Below, one piece after another: positions 17,457 through 25,923 of a stretch of DNA of 64,000 nt (its first letter is position 1; each line of letters begins with the position of its first letter). Source of the stretch: Candidatus Acetothermia bacterium (GTDB lineage: Bacteria > Bipolaricaulota > Bipolaricaulia > RBG-16-55-9); NCBI GenBank assembly GCA_016201405.1, contig JACQCZ010000015.1, positions 62,001 through 126,000 of the forward strand, read 5' to 3'. The notes below the pieces were generated by a model. That model was not told the DNA's origin. It worked only from the letters and a program-made list of their open reading frames with translations, and ran no database searches. Both the position numbers and the translations under genes were made by a program.

Positions 17457-17795
17457 TTACTTGGAATTAAGCTTAATCAAAAACTCCTTAAGCTGCTCTT
17501 TTGCAGCAACTGGAGAGAGACTGTAGCGCTCCGCGAGCCGAGCCACGAATGCATCGCGGTCTCCTTTGATAGCCTCAAGCTCGTGATGAGTGAACTTCTT
17601 CCACTTTTTCATCACTTCGCCCAAATATTTATTCCAGTTGAAGCCAATCTGATCCCACTTCATCGGCTGCCCCATCTTATGCAGCAGCACTTGGGTGGCC
17701 GGATTGGTCCCCCGTCCACCTTTGACTAGCCCTCTCTGGCGCGATTTACTGCGTTGTTTGACTTTCGTTCTGGCTCTTGCGCCGCTCCTCGCCAT
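17457..17795 (-). CDS. CsbD-like stress protein with a basic N-terminal extension
   Basis: The 112-residue protein has two parts. The last 70 residues match the CsbD-like pattern: KWDQIGFNWNKYLGEVMKKW, then FTHHELEAIKGDRDAFVARL and YSLSPVAAKEQLKEF. The first 40 are very basic (RSGARARTKVKQRSKSRQRG) and look able to bind nucleic acid. CsbD proteins are small, abundant stress proteins without known biochemical activity. The extension is longer than in ordinary CsbD. Monocistronic, with its own terminator directly downstream. Confidence 0.72.
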   Translation of the reverse strand: MARSGARARTKVKQRSKSRQRGLVKGGRGTNPATQVLLHKMGQPMKWDQIGFNWNKYLGEVMKKWKKFTHHELEAIKGDRDAFVARLAERYSLSPVAAKEQLKEFLIKLNSK

Positions 17796-17893
17796 CTCAA
17801 GCTCACCTAGCCCTTTCGAAATTTCAGAAAAAATCTTTCAAGATGCAGTCTCAATTTTGATTGAGTTTACTCACTTTTGGGCTTCTCTTCAAT

Positions 17894-18862
17894 CTATGGA
17901 ATCAAAAGGACTTTCCCTTGAGTCAGGCGAGCTTCCAGATAGCGATGGGCGTCTGCCGCATTCTGTAATGGAAAAGTCTTGTCCACTACGACTCGAAGCT
18001 CTTTTGAGCGCATCCACTGAAAGAGATCGCGCGCTCTGCCGAGCAGCTCTTCGCGTGTGCCGGCATAATGTTGCAGCGAAGGACGGGTCACAAAGAGCCC
18101 ACCTTTGAGATTGAAGACTTGCAGATCAATAGGGGGCACAGGACCGCTCGACTGGCCATAGAGAACCATCATTCCGCGGGGCCGAAGCGAGTCCAAGCTC
18201 TTCCAGAAGGTCTCCTGTCCAACAGAATCATAGACCACATCCACTCCTCGTCCTTTGGTGAGATTTTTGACTTCTTCGGCAAAGTCTTGCTGGGTATATA
18301 AAATCACATCATGGGCACCAGCACCTTTTGCCAATTTCGCTTTTTCGGGAGTCGAAGTTGTGGCAATCACTCGCGCTCCTCGCATCACGGCCAGCTGGAC
18401 AAGCAATTGCCCCACGCCTCCTGCCGCCGCATGGATGAGTGCCGTATCGCCCTTCTTGAGCGGGAAGGTGCTGTGGCTGAGATAATGGGCCGTCAGCCCT
18501 TGCAGCATGACCGCCGTCCCCTGCTGGAAATCGACTTCGTTGGGAAGTGGGACGAGCTTCCAGGCGTCAACAACTGCATATTCTGCATACGAGCCTGTCT
18601 CCATCGCATAGGCGGCGCGGTCTCCCACACGCACCTCTTTGACGCCTGGGCCAAGAGCATCCACAATCCCCCCGCCCTCCATGCCCAAGGTCGCAGGAAG
18701 TGAGACAGGATAGAGCCCTTTCCTCTTATAGATATCAATAAAATTGACTCCTGCAGCGGCTATTTTGACACGCGCCTGTCCCTTCTCTGGCTGCGGAATC
18801 GGAATCTCTTCATAGCGGAGCGTGCTCACATCACCATGCTCATGAATGCGAACGGCTTTCAT
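17894..18862 (-). CDS. Quinone oxidoreductase (zeta-crystallin type, MDR superfamily)
   Basis: The 322-residue zinc-independent medium-chain reductase has a GroES-like N-terminal half with [19 protein letters not shown], the hallmark of the QOR group, and a Rossmann half with nucleotide loop [14 protein letters not shown]. The ending [14 protein letters not shown] is also typical. It reduces quinones or other enones with NADPH in the cytosol. It lacks the cysteine zinc ligands of alcohol dehydrogenases. The divergent EamA gene begins about 200 bases away and the region between holds that gene's promoter. Confidence 0.95.
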   Translation of the reverse strand: MKAVRIHEHGDVSTLRYEEIPIPQPEKGQARVKIAAAGVNFIDIYKRKGLYPVSLPATLGMEGGGIVDALGPGVKEVRVGDRAAYAMETGSYAEYAVVDAWKLVPLPNEVDFQQGTAVMLQGLTAHYLSHSTFPLKKGDTALIHAAAGGVGQLLVQLAVMRGARVIATTSTPEKAKLAKGAGAHDVILYTQQDFAEEVKNLTKGRGVDVVYDSVGQETFWKSLDSLRPRGMMVLYGQSSGPVPPIDLQVFNLKGGLFVTRPSLQHYAGTREELLGRARDLFQWMRSKELRVVVDKTFPLQNAADAHRYLEARLTQGKVLLIP

Positions 18863-19008
18863 TGGAGAACCTCCTCAGTCCAATTTCCCAAATCTCTGCC
18901 AGCTTGCCACATTCTGCAAGAGCTTGTCATCTCAGCTCACGTCTAACCAAATTTGTCGAGACGAGGACTAACTGTTGATTATGGACAAAATCATGAAATC
19001 ACAAGCGC

Positions 19009-19037
19009 TTGACAAGCGATAAATGAGATGATATAAG
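19009..19037 (+). promoter_or_regulatory. Sigma70-type promoter of the EamA transporter gene
   Basis: TTGACA (19009-19014), 17-bp spacer and TATAAG (19032-19037). The transcript would start only about 15 bases before the ATG at 19060, giving a very short leader. This fits the lack of a clear ribosome site. Confidence 0.68.
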
Positions 19038-19059
19038 TTCATTATATAATTAACTGCTT

Positions 19060-20004
19060 ATGAGAAATCTACTGCTCTCTGCGAAAAGATTGAAGGAATG
19101 GGGCGCCTTTCTGATGCTGGGCTGCTTTGCCTGGGGGACGTCATTTCTTTGGATCAAGATTGCTGTAGGAGAGATCGGGCCGATGGCCTTGGTCACCTTC
19201 AGGCTCTTTTTTGGAGCGAGCGCCATCTGGCTCTTCCTCTGGCTAAAGAGATTTGTGATTCCACACGATCTGAGAGCGATTGGAATCATGGCCTTTGTGG
19301 GGCTGATCAACACGGCCATTCCATTCACGCTCATCTCGTGGGGGGAAGTTCACATAGATTCGGGATTGGCTGGAATCTTGAATGGCACGGTGCCACTCTT
19401 CACAATCATCATCGCGCATCTTGCTCTGCATGATGACAGAATTTCACTACCAAAGATTATTGGGCTCTTGACGGGATTTGCAGGGTTAGTGTTGCTGCTC
19501 AGCAAAGACTTGAGCAAATCAGGTCTATCTTCTGATATTCTTGGGCAGCTGGCTGTTGTCGTTGCAGCCGTTCTCTACGGCACATCGAGCGTCGTGATTC
19601 GAAAATTCCTCAAGGGCTATCCACCGATGTTGATTGCAGCCGTCTCCATGACTTCGGCGCTCATCTTCATGGCGCTGACTGCACCTTGGATTGATCCAAA
19701 CTTTCGGCTTCCCACACAGCCCATCACCTGGCTGGCTGTGGTCTGGCTTGGCTTAATTGGCTCAGCACTCGCCTATCTCATGTATTTCTTCTTGATTCAG
19801 GCCTGGGGGCCAACCCGATCTACACTCGTCACTTATGTGATGCCTGCCATGGCCGTCATTTTGGGCACAATATTTTTGGGCGAGCAATTGACGTGGCAAC
19901 TGGTTGTAGGCGGGTTGCTCATCATTGGCGGGATCGCCGTTGTCAACGTCAAGCCGCGCCGTGCAGAGGCTCCAGAGCAGACTCCAGTCACCGCAAAAAA
20001 CTGA
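19060..20004 (+). CDS. EamA/DMT-family transporter
   Basis: The 314-residue integral membrane protein has about ten transmembrane helices in two EamA repeats. The family landmark WGTSFLWIKIAVGEIGP opens repeat 1, and repeat 2 begins around GQLAVVVAAVLYGTSSVVIRK. The segment VMPAMAVILGTIFLGEQLTWQLVVGGLLIIGGIAVVN is the classic C-terminal helix pair. These carriers export or import small metabolites such as amino acids or purines; the substrate is not readable. An inner start at the MLGCFAWGTSF methionine is possible because the first 18 residues are not hydrophobic. Confidence 0.9.
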   Translation: MRNLLLSAKRLKEWGAFLMLGCFAWGTSFLWIKIAVGEIGPMALVTFRLFFGASAIWLFLWLKRFVIPHDLRAIGIMAFVGLINTAIPFTLISWGEVHIDSGLAGILNGTVPLFTIIIAHLALHDDRISLPKIIGLLTGFAGLVLLLSKDLSKSGLSSDILGQLAVVVAAVLYGTSSVVIRKFLKGYPPMLIAAVSMTSALIFMALTAPWIDPNFRLPTQPITWLAVVWLGLIGSALAYLMYFFLIQAWGPTRSTLVTYVMPAMAVILGTIFLGEQLTWQLVVGGLLIIGGIAVVNVKPRRAEAPEQTPVTAKN

Positions 20005-20028
20005 TTATTTATACGAAGCGAATGAGAA

Positions 20029-20169
20029 GGGGTGACCGCAGGCCCCACTTGTGCGCTAGGGGAAAGCATTCGTGAAGAATCTCAGGGCAAGGAGGTTGGC
20101 CCATGAGCCTTCCCCGAATCTTTCGTAACGTCAGGGCCTTACAGCTTTTAGAGCACTGCGGTCACTCCC
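20029..20169. ncRNA. Candidate structured RNA between convergent genes
   Basis: The 5' arm GGGGTGACCGCAG (20029-20041) pairs with CTGCGGTCACTCCC (20156-20169) with one bulge. Inside, GGCCC pairs with GGGCC (about 20041-20045 and 20134-20138), and GGGGAA pairs with TTCCCC. CTCA-GGGC pairs with GCCC-a-TGAG around AAGGAGGTTG, and ATTC-GTGAA-GAAT forms a small hairpin. A further 6-bp hairpin GATTGA/TCAATC follows at 20178-20200. The gap 20005-20307 has no open frame of note, and the structure lies downstream of both convergent neighbours, so it is not a simple leader. It lacks RNase P, tmRNA and SRP signature sequences. Strand cannot be decided. Confidence 0.5.
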
Positions 20170-20307
20170 GCGGCGTTGATTGAGGAAGCTCAAGTCAATC
20201 CTCCTCCCTCGTCCCATTGAATTTGCGCCGCACTCTCTAAAGAAAATTATAGGCTCAAAAGCAAAAATCGTGACAGACTCGTTATTATCTCAGCAGTGGT
20301 CACAGAC

Positions 20308-20724
20308 TCACTGCCAGATTGTTAAGATGGCTCCGATGAGAAGAATGTAAATAAGTTGGTATCCGGCATCAATCCAGTGAGCCAGCATGGATTTGCCAGA
20401 GAAGATGGCGTTGCTCAGCCCTGTTGTAAGCGCAAAGCCAACCCAAAGAAGAAACCCCAGCCACAATCCCTGAATGATATCGGCAGGATGCGCGTAGCTG
20501 ATGAGCGCAGAGAAGACAAGCGCCATCACGATATTGCCCAGAAAAGTTATAAAGTATCCTGGCCCAGCCTTCTTCTGCATCTCTTTGGTCTGCTGCTCGC
20601 TAAAGCCGTGCGCTTTGACCCACAACTTCGCGAAGAGTAGGGGAGAATACCAAAGCCCTCCCAGAACGAATGCAGCCACGCTTGAGACGAGAACTGCCAA
20701 ATAATTGATGTGAATATCCGCCAT
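20308..20724 (-). CDS. DUF1761 membrane protein
   Basis: The 138-residue protein has four hydrophobic helices and the DUF1761 hallmark near the N-terminus: FVLGGLWYSPLLFAKLWVKAHGF, where GxxWYSP-FxxxW is the family signature. Function is unknown for the whole family. The N-terminal MADIHINYLAV is typical, supporting the chosen ATG, with GGAGAGA just upstream. It lies downstream of the DUF6941-type gene on the same strand with a gap of about 115 bases. Confidence 0.88.
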   Translation of the reverse strand: MADIHINYLAVLVSSVAAFVLGGLWYSPLLFAKLWVKAHGFSEQQTKEMQKKAGPGYFITFLGNIVMALVFSALISYAHPADIIQGLWLGFLLWVGFALTTGLSNAIFSGKSMLAHWIDAGYQLIYILLIGAILTIWQ

Positions 20725-20840
20725 GAATCTCTCCTCTCTGCCATCTCCACTGAAGTAGCTGAGAATACACGACTCTTGAATGCCCAGACAAATCGTGGGA
20801 GTGCAAAATTCTTAGGCGGAGGTGAGCGCATCATGAATGA

Positions 20841-21272
20841 CTAATTCGGCTGCTTCGGCATGTTCTTCATCTCAACCGCTGCGAGCTTGGTGCGCTGCAT
20901 CAGGCGGTCATCCATATAGAGCCTGAATTCGTATTCGCCGGGCTCAGGAAGATCGATCGCGGGCAGATTAATAGAAAACTCAAAGGAGCGGTTCCGGCTC
21001 TTCACATGGATCTGACCCGTTGCGTTGCCAAGAACCTGCTGAGAATCGACTTTCAGATAATCAACCTTGCAGTCGTGGACTCCTTCGCTGTCGAACATGC
21101 GCGCATAGAGCGCGACTGGGCCATGACGGGCTGGGAACTGCTTGACCATGATGTGATCGAAGACGCCGACGAGCGTCTTCTTTTTTGTCGCTTCGTCGGT
21201 AATTACCTGGTCGCAGACTAAAAATGCAATCGGAATGGGCGGTATCGAGCTCTTCTCTTCTAGATTTGACAT
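20841..21272 (-). CDS. DUF6941-like soluble protein, function unknown
   Basis: Start set at 21272, where AAAGGAA precedes the ATG by six bases. The 143-residue product opens with PPIPIAFLVCDQVITDEATKKKTLVGVFDHI, a motif of a widespread small beta-sandwich protein family of unknown function (DUF6941 type), and ends with LPEPGEYEFRLYMDDRLM. No signal peptide is present. No known partner lies nearby; the histidine kinase gene diverges upstream. The family match is from memory of this N-terminal pattern. Confidence 0.7.
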   Translation of the reverse strand: MSNLEEKSSIPPIPIAFLVCDQVITDEATKKKTLVGVFDHIMVKQFPARHGPVALYARMFDSEGVHDCKVDYLKVDSQQVLGNATGQIHVKSRNRSFEFSINLPAIDLPEPGEYEFRLYMDDRLMQRTKLAAVEMKNMPKQPN

Positions 21273-21458
21273 TTCCATTTCCTTTCTCACAAAACGCTTT
21301 AGTATACTCTGATTCTCTCGTCAATATCACCATAAGACGCGCTCTTTGAACGCCCTGCGGCAAGAGCGCATTCACTAGATTGCACAGTAATCGCTGGAAG
21401 TCTCATGACCAATTCTTATAGAATATAAGGCGTTGTGGGGGTCAGCGCTCACGCATCC

Positions 21459-23036
21459 ATGAAAGAGAAAGATATCCTTCAGCTTCTAAAAGAAGTCCCA
21501 CTCTTTTCGCAATTCAAAAGCGAAGAGCTGGCGCTCCTGATCCAGCGGGCATCCGAGGACGAATTCGAGCCGCACACAGCCATCGTTCAAGAGCATTCAC
21601 CAGGTGATGAGTTCTATCTGATCTTGAATGGACAGGTCGAGGTCCGAAAAGGCTCAAAGAGATTGGCAAAACTTGGCGTTGGGCAATTTTTCGGTGAGAT
21701 GGCGCTGCTCGACGAAAAGCTTCGCTCCGCCGATGTCATCGCATTGGAAGAGACGCGCTGTCTTGTGATCTCCAGCCACACACTCCACACGCTGATGCGC
21801 GAGCACCCCGACATGGCGCTCAAGATGCTGGCCGAGCTCACCCGCCGCCTGCGCAACACCGATCAAGAGTCAGTCGCCGCGCTTGAGCAGCGCGTTGCCG
21901 CACGCACACGGGAGCTCTCTGCGCTTTATGAAGTGACAGCAGTGGCCAGCGAATCTCTCGATCTGCAAGAGACGATGGAGCGCTCGCTCGAGAAGCTGCT
22001 TGATGCGCTGGACACGCACCGGGGTGCCATCTTCTTATTCAATGAGAAGACGGGCAAGCCAGAAATAGGCGCAGTCCGCGACATTCCCTTCAAGCTGCCC
22101 GAGAAGATGGATATGGTCAAGTCAGGCTCTAATCTTGGTGCCTGGGTGATCGAGCATGGCGTTCCACTGGTAATCGTCGATATCACGAAAGACCCTCGCG
22201 TTCCGCAATTTATCAAAGAACAGAATCCGCCTCCTGTAACGGGCGTCGGCGTCCCGATGCGTGCCAAAGGAAAGGTGCTGGGCGCAATCACCGTGATGCG
22301 CGAGGTGGAGCGGCAGTTCAGCATCGAGGAAGTTGCATTGCTCGCCTCGATTGCTGATCAGGTGGGTGTGGCCATTGAGAACGCAAAGCTCCATGAGCAA
22401 GCGCAACAGGTGGCCGTATTTGAAGAGCGGCAGCGACTCGCACGGGATCTCCATGATTCTGTGACGCAGTCGATTTACAGCGTGACACTCTTTGCCGAAG
22501 CGGCTCGCCGCCTGGCGAGCGATGGGGATCTCCAGCGAGCGCAGAGCCATCTGGAGCAGCTTCGAGAGACGGCGCAGCAGGCGCTCAAAGAGCTGAGGCT
22601 GCTGGTCTATGAGCTGCGCCCGTCAATGCTGGAGGCTGAAGGTCTGGCGGGTGCCTTGCGACAGCGGCTCAGCACCGTAGAAGAGCGGGCAGGAGTAAGA
22701 GCTGAGCTCATAGTCAGCAATGAATTGAAGCTCCAGAAGAGTATTGAGACTGAGATCTATCACATCGCGCAAGAGGCGCTCAACAACTCCCTCAAGCATG
22801 CCAACGCCTCGAGTGTCGTCGTGCGGCTACAATCGCTCGATGGAATAGTTAAAATGGTGATCTCGGATGACGGCTCTGGATTCGATATGGCGCACATTAA
22901 GAAGATTCGCGGAGTGGGGCTGACCAGCATGCAGGAGCGTACGGAGCGGTTGAAGGGCAAGCTCAAGATTGAGTCAGCACCTGGCAAGGGAACGACCCTT
23001 GAGCTGGAAGTTCCACAGGAGGCGGCAAAAGCATGA
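21459..23036 (+). CDS. Cytosolic sensor histidine kinase: cNMP-binding, GAF, HisKA_3, HATPase
   Basis: Start at 21459 (MKEKDILQLLKEV) fits the cNMP domain edge; a GTG at 21435 is the alternative. The cyclic-nucleotide-binding domain (residues 1-125) has the phosphate-cassette-like FFGEMALLDEKLRSADV. A short coiled coil follows, then a GAF domain (about 155-300). The HisKA_3 dimerisation domain has the phospho-acceptor His-332 in RQRLARDLHDSVTQ, and the C-terminal HATPase carries DDGSGFD and GVGLTSMQERTERLKG. No transmembrane segment, so it senses an internal nucleotide or small ligand. Overlaps its response regulator by four bases. Confidence 0.92.
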   Translation: MKEKDILQLLKEVPLFSQFKSEELALLIQRASEDEFEPHTAIVQEHSPGDEFYLILNGQVEVRKGSKRLAKLGVGQFFGEMALLDEKLRSADVIALEETRCLVISSHTLHTLMREHPDMALKMLAELTRRLRNTDQESVAALEQRVAARTRELSALYEVTAVASESLDLQETMERSLEKLLDALDTHRGAIFLFNEKTGKPEIGAVRDIPFKLPEKMDMVKSGSNLGAWVIEHGVPLVIVDITKDPRVPQFIKEQNPPPVTGVGVPMRAKGKVLGAITVMREVERQFSIEEVALLASIADQVGVAIENAKLHEQAQQVAVFEERQRLARDLHDSVTQSIYSVTLFAEAARRLASDGDLQRAQSHLEQLRETAQQALKELRLLVYELRPSMLEAEGLAGALRQRLSTVEERAGVRAELIVSNELKLQKSIETEIYHIAQEALNNSLKHANASSVVVRLQSLDGIVKMVISDDGSGFDMAHIKKIRGVGLTSMQERTERLKGKLKIESAPGKGTTLELEVPQEAAKA

Positions 23037-23695
23037 GTGAGAAGCCGATTCGTGTGCTCATCACCGATGACCATGCTGTCGTCCGCAAGGGCCTCAGCGC
23101 CCTGATACAGACGGAGCCCGGCATGGAAGTCGTCGGAGAGGCGGGAGATGGCGAAGAGGCCGTCTTCAAGGCCCGCACAGTAAAGCCAGATGTCATCTTG
23201 ATGGACTTGGTCATGCCGCGCAAAGATGGAATCTCAGCGATTATTGACATCAAAAGAGAGAATCCAAACGCGCGCATTTTAGTCTTAACGAGTATTGCAG
23301 AAGATCAGAAGATTATGTCGGCAATCAAAGCCGGAGCGCTTGGCTATTTACTCAAGGATGCCTCACCGGATGAGCTGCTTCACGCCATTCGCAGCGTCTC
23401 CCGCGGCGAGTCTTCGCTCCACCCCGCTGTTGCCCAGCGCGTCTTGCACTCCATTCAGAGCCCGACTCAAGAGCCGCAAGATGACGGGCTCACCGAGCGC
23501 GAGAATGAGATCTTGAGGCAGATCGCCAAGGGACTTCCCAACCAGCACATCGCAAAAGAACTTGCGATCAGCGAGCGCACCGTGCGCACCCATGTGAGCA
23601 ACATTTTGAGAAAGCTGCATCTGCCCAACCGCACGCAGGCCGCCCTCTATGCCATTCGTGAAGGGCTCGTCTCGCCGAACGAAGTCGAGAAATGA
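23033..23695 (+). CDS. NarL/FixJ-family response regulator
   Basis: The 220-residue regulator has a receiver domain with acidic pocket D12-D13, phospho-acceptor D58 (VILMDLVMP) and a conserved Lys in YLLKDA. The C-terminal LuxR-type helix-turn-helix reads LTERENEILRQIAKGLPNQ then SERTVRTHVSNILRKL. The ATGA overlap with the histidine kinase makes a dedicated two-component pair. HisKA_3 kinases partner with NarL-type regulators, as here. Target genes are unknown. Confidence 0.96.
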   Translation: MSEKPIRVLITDDHAVVRKGLSALIQTEPGMEVVGEAGDGEEAVFKARTVKPDVILMDLVMPRKDGISAIIDIKRENPNARILVLTSIAEDQKIMSAIKAGALGYLLKDASPDELLHAIRSVSRGESSLHPAVAQRVLHSIQSPTQEPQDDGLTERENEILRQIAKGLPNQHIAKELAISERTVRTHVSNILRKLHLPNRTQAALYAIREGLVSPNEVEK

Positions 23696-23718
23696 TTTTC
23701 AATGAATGGCGCTATCCA

Positions 23719-24276
23719 TTAGCGCTTCTGAAGCAAATTGACATCACAAGAACCCCAAATGCCTCTCTTAGCATCTTTGGCTTCGTTCGCCAGTCCGATC
23801 ACACGTGGGAAGAAGGCCTGCTCTTCTGAGTACTCCACCTGAGGAACGACTAGACCCTGGCTGAGCTCCATCGTTTGGAAGAGAGATTGCTGATCGCTGT
23901 CCAAATAGACCAGAGCATAGATTCTCTTTTTCCCTGCAAATACAGTCGTTCGCCCTTGGTGTTGGAGCCAGACTGTTCGGCCTTGCAGGTAATTTTGCGC
24001 AAAGGCCGTAGATTCTGGGCCGTAGCACTCGATGTTGGAGGTAGCGAAGAAGCCACCACCGACATTTTCTGGTGCATTGACCAGATAAAGCTCAATGCGG
24101 GTGGGCAGATTATTCCCGCCGGATATGTAGGTGACGTCGAACGTGTCGCCATCCACGACAGTCGCCACTTTTGCGATGGCGAGAGAGAATGGGATTGGTG
24201 CTTGCGCGGCGCCCGCTCCTCCCAATACAAAAATGATCGCACTTAATAAAATCAAGGATGTCAAAATTCTTTTCAT
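23719..24276 (-). CDS. Secreted thermonuclease-like (SNase) protein
   Basis: The 185-residue protein starts at ATG 24276 (MKRILTSLILLS), giving a clean signal peptide cut after GAAQA. The SNase OB-fold shows VATVVDGDTFDVTY (Ca2+-binding Asp region), RIELYLVNAPE, CYGPESTAFAQNYLQGRTVWL, IYALVYLD and the ending EAKDAKRGIWG. The catalytic Arg of RIELYLVNAPE is present. It probably degrades extracellular or periplasmic nucleic acid. Convergent with the response regulator. Confidence 0.88.
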   Translation of the reverse strand: MKRILTSLILLSAIIFVLGGAGAAQAPIPFSLAIAKVATVVDGDTFDVTYISGGNNLPTRIELYLVNAPENVGGGFFATSNIECYGPESTAFAQNYLQGRTVWLQHQGRTTVFAGKKRIYALVYLDSDQQSLFQTMELSQGLVVPQVEYSEEQAFFPRVIGLANEAKDAKRGIWGSCDVNLLQKR

Positions 24277-24384
24277 ATAATTCACCTCACACTCAGTCTA
24301 CCCAATAAGCAATAAGATTCACGTCTTCGCGAAAACATCATTGGGGTTTGCGAGACTAATAAAAAGGAAGAGAAAAGTGGCCTA

Positions 24385-24708
24385 TTGCGTCATTACAATA
24401 TTAAGTTGATGTTCAATCTGAGTTCTCGTGCTTACCCTCTTGAAACAAAAATTTTGGCTCCTGAAACCCTGCACTCAAATGTCAAGAGCACGTTCTCGGC
24501 AATCAAAGCTAAGTTTTGTGGTCACGTTCGGAATAAGACACTCAGGGCGCCGGAGTATGAGATTTTGGCAAAGGTGATATGTCACAATACTTGCTGCTTG
24601 ATTCAATCAATGTTTAAACTTGGAATTGACGTACAGACTTCGAGAGAAGCAGATTGGACTGCACCATCCTACATCTCTTCATTGCTTGCCTTCAGAATCT
24701 CTGCATAA
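24385..24708 (+). pseudogene. Transposase C-terminal remnant (DDE type, IS1182/IS5-like)
   Basis: The frame contains HSNVKSTFSAIKAKFCGHV-RNKT, followed by EILAKVICHNTCCLIQSMFKLGI. This is the characteristic end of DDE transposases in which the final Glu motif (NVESTFSMIKRKFG) is followed by SKT and KVLCHNICVLIQ. The catalytic Glu is replaced by Lys (NVKSTF). No upstream catalytic Asp motifs, no inverted repeats and no ATG context remain. It marks an accessory, AT-rich patch between 24.3 and 26.3 kb. In the rest of the gap 24286-24938 I see no gene. Confidence 0.72.
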
Positions 24709-24938
24709 AGAGGCTACTTGTATGTATTTGAAAGTGTTGACATTTATAAGACAAATGATTAAATTTAGTTGGTTCGGACAAGAAGAGGATGTCGCCTTGG
24801 GTGTTTCGCTAAGGTACCCCTGTAGCAAAGAAAAAATTTCTCAGGCGGTAGGGCAGCGGTTAGCAATGAAGAATCCAATTGCACCAGGTTAGTCGTGTCT
24901 AAAAGTTACTGTGCATCGCAGATAGGGAGGCAATGAGC

Positions 24939-25247
24939 TTGGAGAAACCTAATCAGGATGTAGACGCAGTCGAGCAAATGGCCGGTAGCAAAGAAAAAAC
25001 CGCAGCCCTCAACATTACAATAGAAGTTGATCGAGTTATAATCTTCGGATATGTGATGGCTCTAGTGCCGCTTTTCATATTGCCAATTTCCCTCATAACA
25101 GTTGGCGTTGGTATTGGGGCATATAATTACATCCGCGGCAAGGAACTACATCGAATTGTTCAAATGATATTAGCGGCTGTCGTCGGAATGATCGGCAGTA
25201 TATTGGAGGAGCCGGGTTGTATATGTCAAGATGAGATATTAAGTTAA
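24939..25247 (+). CDS. Small two-helix membrane protein, unknown
   Basis: Product of about 102 residues. GGGAGG lies only two bases before an ATG at 24933 but eight before TTG 24939, so the TTG is preferred. A polar N-terminus (about 30 residues) is followed by a long hydrophobic stretch, ALVPLFILPISLITVGVGI, and a second one, IVQMILAAVVGMIGSIL. The C-terminal tail is short and has two cysteines. No family recognised. It lies beside the transposase remnant, so it may be recent cargo or a chance frame. Confidence 0.4.
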   Translation: MEKPNQDVDAVEQMAGSKEKTAALNITIEVDRVIIFGYVMALVPLFILPISLITVGVGIGAYNYIRGKELHRIVQMILAAVVGMIGSILEEPGCICQDEILS

Positions 25248-25379
25248 TCGAAATTGTGCATTTGGAACAATTAATATCAGCTATACCAGTCTAGTCAAAC
25301 TGACCTTAGACACAAGTATCCAAGCCGAGATTCCCGAGAGTCTTAGCCGTGTTTTCTTAACGACATACGACAATCTAGA

Positions 25380-25601
25380 TTATTTATTCATGTTTGACTT
25401 GCCAATCTCTCTAAGAATTGCACCACCCACAAATGCAACCATTGAGATTAACATTAAAACAGCAGATCGAGTTCCACCTTCAGCAGCGTAAATTTGCTGC
25501 ATGATTGTGTCCGCGCTTTTATCGATTGATGCGGAATTGCCAAAGGTTGCAACAGAACCAAGCAAGAAAAGACCCGAAAATATGAATAAGGAAATTTTCA
25601 T
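25380..25601 (-). CDS. Small secreted or membrane protein, unknown
   Basis: The 73-residue product starts from ATG 25601, which has GAGAGGATATT upstream. Residues 1-25 form a signal-like hydrophobic segment (ISLFIFSGLFLLGSVATF), and a second hydrophobic helix, AVLMLISMVAFVGGAIL, precedes the basic tail. No known family. Monocistronic, in the AT-rich accessory patch. Confidence 0.5.
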   Translation of the reverse strand: MKISLFIFSGLFLLGSVATFGNSASIDKSADTIMQQIYAAEGGTRSAVLMLISMVAFVGGAILREIGKSNMNK

Positions 25602-25693
25602 AATATCCTCTCCCAAGTATTCATAGTGAATACGCAAATTTTACTGTAAATGCAGTTTGAGAGTAAAGAAGTTATTCATCAAAACGCAATAAA

Positions 25694-25722
25694 TTGACAA
25701 CACTGAGTAAAACTGCCATAGT
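25694..25722 (+). promoter_or_regulatory. Promoter of the small CPDGKRI gene
   Basis: TTGACA (25694-25699), 17-bp spacer and CATAGT (25717-25722). It lies about 20 bases before the strong ribosome site GAGGAGGT (25741-25748) of the gene at 25753. Confidence 0.6.
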
Positions 25723-25752
25723 CTCAATAACACATATATAGAGGAGGTCTTT

Positions 25753-25923
25753 ATGGCTAAAGTATCAGCATATCACACCAACTCAGAAGAGTACCCACCA
25801 ACGCATAGGAATGTATATCATGATCACGATAATTGTCCTGATGGCAAGCGCATCAAGCCCTAACATCGAGTGAATGGAACGGGGAATAAGCCCCGATGTA
25901 AGGAATGCATTAAGCTGGGCTAA
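25753..25923 (+). pseudogene. Small Cys/His protein with an in-frame UAA
   Basis: ATG 25753 follows GAGGAGGT at four bases. The first 36 codons read to YHDHDNCPDGKRIKP and hit TAA at 25861-25863. The same frame then continues HRVNGTGNKPRCKECIKLG to a second TAA at 25921-25923. Together they make a protein of about 56 residues with a C...C..C and His pattern suggesting zinc binding. It resembles short conserved bacterial proteins I cannot name, in which that position is usually Glu or Gln (one base from TAA). The downstream stop overlaps the convergent gene's stop, as expected for the true end. Either a fresh nonsense mutation or read-through. Confidence 0.65.

Noticed and set aside
20029-20050. 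T-box-like GGGGTGACCGC sequence
   Set aside because: The T-box consensus needs TGG and an amino-acid gene downstream; neither is present, and both neighbouring genes end here.
24620-24892. Plus-strand frame of 90 codons after the transposase remnant
   Set aside because: Overlaps the remnant, has no ribosome site and shows no recognisable motif.
25680-25760. Programmed recoding element such as selenocysteine insertion for the UAA gene
   Set aside because: The stop is UAA, not UGA, and no hairpin with SECIS character follows it; ordinary mutation or read-through is simpler.
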